A DNA stretch of 64,000 nucleotides from Malania oleifera (lineage: Eukaryota; Streptophyta; Magnoliopsida; Santalales; Ximeniaceae). How positions within the stretch are numbered: position 1 is the first letter of the stretch; the number at the start of each line of letters is the position of its first letter. Location of the stretch: positions 42,974,890 through 43,038,889 of the forward strand of contig NC_080425.1 in NCBI RefSeq assembly GCF_029873635.1. The letters run 5' to 3'. Under the pieces are notes generated by a model. It saw nothing but the letters and a program-made list of their open reading frames with translations. It was not told the origin of the DNA and did no database searches. The position numbers and the translations under genes are program-made. Shown here piece after piece: positions 57,915-64,000 of the stretch.

Positions 57915-57925
57915 CTCTGATACCA
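57915..57925 (-). promoter_or_regulatory. Primer-binding site of copia3 (initiator tRNA-Met)
   Basis: TGGTATCAGAG on the minus strand, 2 bp inside the LTR end at 57928. Confidence 0.93.
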
Positions 57926-57927
57926 AT

Positions 57928-59930
57928 TGAAATTAGGAATATCTTCCCAAAAGGGGGGGTGAATTGGATTTTTAAAACTTTCTCTTTAGTTCTTTTAAAA
58001 TCCTTAACTTCTTTTGTGAATAAACCAATTCTTTGACTTATTTATTTGTTTTGTCAATCAAACAAGAACAATCAATCAACAACACAATTAAACACAATTA
58101 AACATTCAATCTTCAACCACACTTTGAAAGTAAAAAAAATCAAACAATTAATCACAATTTCCAAACCAACACAACCGATTTGATTGCCAAATATAAATTT
58201 ACTTCAGCACTATAAGATTGATGGAAGCATTCAAGATTAGTATATGTAACTTTCAGTTTTTATGTTGTGTTCAGCCGTGTAGTAAATATGAGTTTGAACA
58301 AAGCCTTGTATACATGAAATTTCTTCTTCAATATAAAATCCAATTACTCTTTCCAAACTTCAGAATTCAAATAACTCTTAAGTTAATTTATCTTTGGGGT
58401 GTTTAGCCAAGTAACGTACTCCCGTATGGTTTCCGCAAAGAATGGTTCAACCACCGTACTCCCTTTCGATTTTCGCAACCCAAATCAAAATCAAACTTTA
58501 AGGTTTACTTGATTTCCAAATATACGTAGTTTTTATGATTTTCAAATTCAAATCATCCACACAATTTAAATAAGTACTGAAAATAAAGAATAAGGAAAGA
58601 GAGAGTGAGACGGATATTTTTACGAGGTTTGACTTATAACCAGCTTACGTCCTCGCCTTTGGCAAACCACCAAAGGATTACTAAAACCTGTTCCTTTAAC
58701 GGGCAGAACAAACCTTTACAACACTCCTTGGTTAAGGCTAGAGCCTGCCTTCTCCAAACGGTATCCCTTCGTCCGGTCACTCCTTAACTAGGCTAGAGCC
58801 TGCCTCTTTAAGCAATATCCCCTTACTTAGCCAACGATCCAAAAAACCCTTGGAATCTTCAATCTACAAGATACAAATCAAATAGATGTGTACAAAGAAC
58901 TTGCTCCTCAAAGTGCTGGTTAGTACAACAATTACAGCACAACTAATATACTTCAAATTCAAAATATCAAAAGAATGAAGTAAGAAGCTCTATGTAAATA
59001 TCACCGGATTACTTCTCTTTGATGAGGATCAAAAACTTAAATCAGATTCTTCAGAGAAGTTGTAAAAGCTCAGAGATTTCTCAAAATTTTCTCAACAATT
59101 TAAAGCTTTTAAAACAAATAGTAAGAGGCTTTGAGTGAAAGATATCTTGAAGGAATTTTCAATGCTTGGTTAATTTGTTTCCTATAAACCATGTATATAT
59201 GCGCTTCAAAAACACTTTCATTTATGCTCCCCAAGTTTACTTGGAGTGCCCCCAAAGTTTCCAACAATATTAGGGCGCAAGTCAATTAGATTTGAAAAAG
59301 AGAAGTTTAAAAAATCTGCCCGTTGCCGTACTTCGGTTGCCTGAAGTGCAACCTCAGTAGCCTGAGGTAGGTTAAGGAGCCTGTAAACGCAGGGTCAGGC
59401 ACGTGAAGGTACACTTCCTGTTTGATTTTCTTTAGAAAAAATCTTTGGTTGCCTGAGATTTTAACCTCAGTCACCTGGGCAGTACAAAACCACTTTCCTT
59501 CTTTCTTTTTCAAAGACATTTGGTTTCTTTGCTTTCTTACTTTTGAAAAAAATTTTCTGGGGTTTGAAAATAAAGTCTCTAAGTCCATATTTATCCCCTA
59601 ATGAGCTTTATTTCATTCACAATGACATTTTTAACTTTGAAGTACTTACATGAAGATTTCCTAACATTATGAACATTTCTTGTTCTTTGAAACTTCATGA
59701 TCATCTTAAAGCTTTTGGTTCATTTCATCTTTAGATGTCTTCGTGCTTCCCGGTTTTATCACTTCTTGACACACCATACACCTTTAAGCTTGATAGTGAT
59801 CTTTTGAAGCTTTGTTGAGTTTGACTTTTTCAGATTCCTGAAAACATCATTACTTGGACACATAATGTCATTAGCCTTTTCTTCATTTGTTATCATCAAA
59901 ACAAGCGGTGAAAGCCTTGTTAGGCTAACA
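57928..59930 (-). mobile_element. 5' LTR of copia3 (family C)
   Basis: 2003 bp, closely similar to 51377-53324 but with a short block (about 58455-58520) around ACGTACTCCCTTTCGATTTTCGC that the 3' LTR lacks. U3 array at 59330-59480, TATA box TATATATG near 59192-59199. Confidence 0.93.
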
Positions 59931-59935
59931 AATCA

Positions 59936-59963
59936 AAATGGGATATGACCAATAAGATCAACA
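59936..59963 (-). mobile_element. Terminal 28 bp of the family A LTR interrupted by copia3
   Basis: Continuation of 49461-51376 after the aatca repeat; ends GATCAACA next to a polypurine tract. Confidence 0.85.
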
Positions 59964-60628
59964 ATCTCTCCCTTTTTGATGATGACAAATATTTGGCTAC
60001 TTCTCCCCCATTTGAAAATAGCAAAAAGGGCATAGATAAACATTGAAGTACATAGGTAAAAAATCATCTAATTACAGGAAATGTTTGGGAAAAGGTTTTT
60101 AGAAAATTCCGCAGCATGCTTTTTGAAAATGGAACATTTCCAAAAAATCTCTGTAAACAAGTGACCTGATTGAGTAATATATTTTCAAGATATCCACAAC
60201 TATGTACTCAAACAGTTCAGTATTCTCAAAACATAAAATAGAAGTATAACTTTTAGTCATTCAAGAGATAGAATAGCCATACAATGCAAAATGAATGATA
60301 AAGATAACTTCAGTGATTTAGCATACAAATAATACAACTAGTTATTAAAATATTCAAATGACATGAAACACAGAATTAGATCATAGATATGCACAAACCA
60401 TTTCAATTGACACAAATCATAAGACCTGTGAAAAATTTGAGTTAAAAGCACATATGTGATATCAAAAAGAAGGTTTGAGCATAAACACAGTCTAACTAGT
60501 TCACATGCATTTTTATGTGAAGTTACCGAACCAGTTATGTAATTTAAAAACATATAGTATGTAATAAAAATAGTAAGGCAAGTGATAAAGAGTTTAATTT
60601 TGAAATTTGATCTTGCCAAAAGTGCATG

Positions 60629-60701
<73 letters not shown>

Positions 60702-62284
60702 TAATATATATCCCCTTTATAATGTTGGGGGTTGATTGCCAAAAATAATTTAAAGATCATGCAAGCAAGCAATATTTTTCTGGTTTATTAAATAAGCACA
60801 CAAACTGAAATATAACCAGAAAACCACAACCATGACGATCCTAAAGATTTAATAATTACACGCAAGATCATATAGCAAACACAAACAACTTATAGCAAAA
60901 CAACATATTTCAACTTAAAAATTTTCAAAATAACCATTATATTCAAGCATATGCCACATTTGATTCAACAACATATTTAAGCTAAAAAGTTTGTGAGCAT
61001 AATATGATAGACATTTTAATTTTAGATGCTCTCCCTATCAATTTGAATTATTTCTTAGATACTATAAATTACTTATACTTGCAAGGGATTGATTTCATTG
61101 AATATGCCAAAGTATAAGTGAGCACACACACAAACCATTTTTCAACAACTATATTGGATATTTATTAACAATATTTATCTCTAATCAATATAGTCATCCC
61201 TATAGACAATAAGTGTATCGGAAATAGATATTAATGCATTCTATGCAATTCATGACCCAAGAACATTTCATATCAAATTATAAAACTTTACGTGCAGGAT
61301 ATAATGTTCAGGGATATCAAAAGAGCCTCATTATTTTAATAAACGACAGTGATGCATGTGAGTCCTATAAGTTCTTTCTATAGGAAAGGTGCTCACCTTT
61401 CCTAACTACCCGATGATTATACAAGAATGAAACTTAATTTTCAAATAGTTTTCACTCATCCTTTAAAAATATTTTAATGTTAATTTTATCATAATCATCT
61501 TTAACGCAAGGTTTTATATGGGAAAATCTTGGCAAAATTTCGGCAGCATGCCGTTTGTATATAGGACATTTTCCCATAAAACATGTACTTGATAGGTTCA
61601 AACAAGCAATTTATATTTCTATTCAAGACACACGAGAACCTATAATCCACTACCAGCATGCAATTCACATCAACTGCATCCGTCATGCAGGAGACATTCT
61701 AAACTAAGCATGCAATTAGGTAGTATAATCAACTGTCCATATAAAATGTAAACCATCCAACAAGATAACATGAACAATAAATAACCATGGATAGTAAGGA
61801 ATTTAGTGCAGTACTCATATTGACATTTAGACATGAAATAAAAATATGAGAGCATTTTAATTTATATAATCATGAAAGAATATATGCTCCCCCTGAGTTA
61901 TGCGCTTAACTCATTTTATGCCATTTTTATGCGATGGACAATGTGTGCTTGACTAAAGATTTTCATATTTGCATGTGAGTTAAGCAATTTGAGATTTAAA
62001 TATAAGGCAAACATGCCATGTCCATTTGGAAGTGGATTTTTATTCAAGCAGCCAATAATTTCATATTTCAACCAATGAATATATTCATTAAGTTCAGATT
62101 GGTTATATACTTGGATTTGCAGATTGACTTGATTTTTCAAAATACTTAGTATGTAAAGTTTTAAATAGTGGACATATACTAAGATTGTACATTTTCAACC
62201 GAACCACTTCCTAAGCCTTTAGAAGGCACCACCCCCTATAGCTAATCCTAACTACTAAGGAAGAATTATGTGATCATGTAATTC
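59964..62284 (-). other. Polypurine tract and non-coding interior of the A element
   Basis: AAAAAGGGAGAGAT (minus) at 59964-59978 primes the A LTR. The rest shows no coding sequence. It contains two copies of the stem-loop (60084-60145 and 61517-61578, the second with an 11-bp perfect outer stem) and stretches clearly related to the B element's interior (27700-27800; 29150-29690). Confidence 0.65.
60632..60700. repeat. Compound (AT)n(TG)n microsatellite
   Basis: (AT) repeat 60632-60659 followed directly by about 21 TG units to 60700. Probably highly length-variable. A 144-codon minus frame across it is an artefact. Confidence 0.95.
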
Positions 62285-62705
62285 CTATTTGAGCAAATTC
62301 TTCTTTGAAGGGTTTTCTTTCTTAACAACCCGTATCATTTTTCTATCTTGGATTTTTGATGGGTTAGGACTTGGTGGTACTTTGACTCTCCAGACTTGTT
62401 TTCATTTAACACCTTTCCTTTTAAATGAGCAATCAAATTTTATGTGCCCTTTCTTTTTATACAATGCACAAAAGGTGTGGTGTGGGTATAAGGGCTAAAG
62501 GAGGTACTAGCATAATGTTTCGAATCTTTTACAAATTACCCCATGTATAGGTTCTTTCTTTTCTTATTTTTATTCCCATTATAACCTATACCTTTTTTGT
62601 CTAAGGTCATCTTTTGTGAACCTAAGAGTTTGTCAAAATTTTCTCTACCTCTAATGAATGTATGGATGATCTTAGACTGGTCTTCTATTTTCTTTTCTAG
62701 ATCTC
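62285..62705 (-). pseudogene. copia gag C-terminal fragment of the A element
   Basis: Aligns with the end of copia1 gag: IEDQSKIIHTFIRGRENFDK, KKGIGYNGNKNKKRKNLYMG, KDSKHYASTS, then a degraded zinc knuckle region and KMIRVVKKENPSKK. Stops interrupt it. It is followed directly by non-coding sequence to the polypurine tract, so pol is absent here too. Confidence 0.75.
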
Positions 62706-62707
62706 AG

Positions 62708-63286
62708 AAAGCAGCTTATGACACTCCTTGTTGGCTTGTTTTGCATACTACTTCATTCTTTGCTCAATGTTGAGTCATGCTTTCTTATGAATCTTTTTGA
62801 CAAAGTCAGCTTTCTTCTTGCCATCTAAATTAACATGCTCAGTCAAAGGTAAAGGAGATAAATCCATTGGAGTTAAAGGATTAAATCCATACAAAATTTC
62901 AAATGGTGAAAATTTAGTAGTAGAATGAACAAATCTGTTATAAGCAAACTCAACATGTGGTAAACATTCTTCCCATGTTTTGATGTTCTTTTTAATGGTT
63001 TCCCTCAATAAAGTAGACAAGGTCCTATTTACTACTTCAGTTTGACGATCATTTATTGTATGACAAGTAGTAGAAAACAATAGCTTAGTACCTAGCTTAC
63101 ACCACAAAGTCTTCCAAAAATAGCTCAAGAACTTAGCATCTCTATCCAAAACAATTGTTCTAGGCATGCCATGTAATCTCACAATCTCCCAAAAGAACAA
63201 ATCAGCAATATGCGAGCCATCATCCGTTTTGTGACATGGAATAAAGTGTGCCATCTTAGAAAATCTATCCACAACCACAAAAATTG
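62708..63286 (-). pseudogene. Ty3/gypsy integrase core fragment inside the A element
   Basis: From [19 protein letters not shown] (about 63225-63278) through [20 protein letters not shown] and [20 protein letters not shown] to QYAKQANKECHKL near 62712. All three catalytic acidic residues (D, D, E) appear to be kept, although the HPQTDGQ-like motif reads TINDRQ. It is a gypsy-type integrase that abuts copia gag sequence at 62705/62708, in the same orientation. An open frame of 167 codons (62775-63278) remains. It is cut on the right by the LTR at 63292. Confidence 0.85.
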
Positions 63287-63291
63287 AATCT

Positions 63292-63794
63292 TGAAATTAG
63301 AATAGTGTTCCCAAGAGGGGGGTGAATTGGGTTAATTAAAAATATAAATTCTTTTCAATTTCTTACTTGTTTTAATGCAACAATAAGAATGTAAGTAAAT
63401 CAATAAACTTATGATCACAACCACATCACACCACAAAATACTGAAAAATAAAACACAACCCAATCAACCATAATATGAAAATCAATCAATCATTCAAGAA
63501 TTTGATGCTTTTTGGTAGCAGCCCTGTATTTATTTGCAAGCCCGGTTTTGGTTTGAATTTTATTGCGTTTCTCTTAATTAAGTTTTCCACAAATTAACCA
63601 ACGTACTCCTTTGTGGGTTTCCGCAAATGATTAATTAAAACATACTTTCTAAAATCAAGAGTCTTCTTTGAATTTTGTTTTTAAGCCCTGCAACCTGCAC
63701 TTAGCATACACAAGAATATATATATAGTGTAGAAAATAAAAGGAGTAGGGATGAGAAGAACACCAAAACATCATAACATCTTTCCTTTTCACAA
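63292..63794 (-). mobile_element. Family C 3' LTR with internal deletion
   Basis: Plus-strand start TGAAATTAGAATAGTG, preceded by aatct (63287-63291). Collinear with the first 470 bp of 16879-18794 (to the AGTAGGGATGAGAAG region), then jumps near 63765 to the terminus. Most of R and all U3 are missing, with no palindrome array or TATA box. It abuts a polypurine tract. Confidence 0.8.
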
Positions 63795-63924
63795 CCTCTC
63801 CCCCTTTGGACATCATTCAAAAATAAGGAGAAAGAAACAAGAAAACCAAGTTAAGTGTTTTTTCATACAACGTGCCAAAATGCACCCAAAAAGTTACAAA
63901 TTTCAGATTTTTTAAGAAACAACG
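63795..63924 (-). other. Polypurine tract and short 3' non-coding region of a further C element
   Basis: AAAGGGGGAGAGG (minus) at about 63795-63808, then non-coding sequence to the ORF stop. Confidence 0.7.
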
Positions 63925-64000
63925 TTAGTTTCCATCATCAGAATGATGTTCTTCTTTGGTTGCATTCCCTTCTTCTTCTCCTGATTCATCGTCTTCTTCT
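63925..64000 (-). pseudogene. C-terminal end of a third env-position ORF
   Basis: Frame with EEDDESGEEEGNATKEEHHS ending at a stop (63925-63927). The acidic Glu/Asp-rich tail matches the C-terminus of the copia3 ORF (54173 onward) and lies at the same place relative to the polypurine tract. It runs off the window, so whether this copy is intact cannot be told. Confidence 0.6.

Larger units (their letters stand above)
51377..59930 (-). mobile_element. Complete copia3 element, pol-less, with aatca target duplication
   Basis: 8554 bp between aatca at 51372-51376 and 59931-59935. Minus-strand order: 5' LTR (59930-57928), primer site, gag (57870-55966), U3-like array, env-position ORF (55416-54173), non-coding 3' part, polypurine tract, 3' LTR (53324-51377). 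No protease, integrase, RT or RNase H is present: gag runs straight into the region before the extra ORF. A non-autonomous derivative of the C family, yet with intact ends, so it moved using enzymes made in trans. Confidence 0.92.

Noticed and set aside
60338..60772. Open frame of 144 codons on the minus strand
   Set aside because: Runs through the (AT)n(TG)n microsatellite (His-Thr and Ile-Tyr runs); flanks are non-coding retrotransposon interior.

Overview
This window is nuclear DNA of a flowering plant. It is A+T-rich, intergenic and almost entirely made of transposable elements. Evidence for a plant: several Ty1/copia and Ty3/gypsy elements with plant-type domains, long LTRs (about 1.9-2.4 kb) with initiator-Met tRNA primer sites, a CACTA DNA transposon, and one intact host-type gene, a single-domain potato type II proteinase inhibitor with an intron inside its signal peptide (48800-49167, minus). 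I see no rRNA, tRNA, CRISPR or bacterial features.

Three related copia LTR families recur. I call them A (2110-4025, 6116-7220, 9658-11725, 23406-25756, 43516-43762, 49461-51376 plus 59936-59963), B (18795-20381, 22409-26825, 31322-32331, 43763-45444) and C (16879-18794, 51377-53324, 57928-59930, 63292-63794). All carry a TTCACCCCCCTCTTGGG-type box 15-35 bp inside the U5 end. Most A and B copies that keep U3 have an array of short palindromes around GTCGAC upstream of a TATA box; C has a looser version.

Layout. 1-2104: decayed gypsy gag-pol (plus). 2110-6115: 3' half of a minus-strand copia element. 6116-7220: piece of an A LTR. 7221-18794: large minus-strand copia element ('copia1', C-type 5' LTR) with gag, protease, a tandemly duplicated integrase, RT-RNase H split by a solo A LTR, and an extra ORF in the env position. 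18795-21675: remnant of a B element. 21676-38224: CACTA transposon, interrupted by a complete B element (22409-32331, TSD agaac) that itself holds a solo A LTR. 38225-43515: Tekay/Del-like chromodomain gypsy element (minus), 5'-truncated. 43516-45444: A and B LTR pieces. 45445-48300: 68-bp minisatellite and a probable gypsy LTR. 48673-49460: proteinase inhibitor gene and duplicated 5' flank. 49461-63291: A-type element whose LTR is interrupted by a complete minus-strand element ('copia3', 51377-59930, TSD aatca) that has gag and the extra ORF but no pol. 63292-64000: start of another C-type element.

How the parts relate. Nesting gives a relative chronology: solo A LTR inside B, B inside CACTA, CACTA inside an older B; solo A LTR inside copia1, copia1 inside a B LTR; copia3 inside an A LTR. 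All recognisable transposon proteins are broken, so mobilisation would depend on proteins from elsewhere. The best candidates for new biology are regulatory: perfect MSA (G2/M, MYB3R-type) elements a fixed distance upstream of LTR TATA boxes, the U3 palindrome arrays, a U3-like internal promoter in front of the env-position ORF, and two conserved stem-loops in non-coding parts of the elements.
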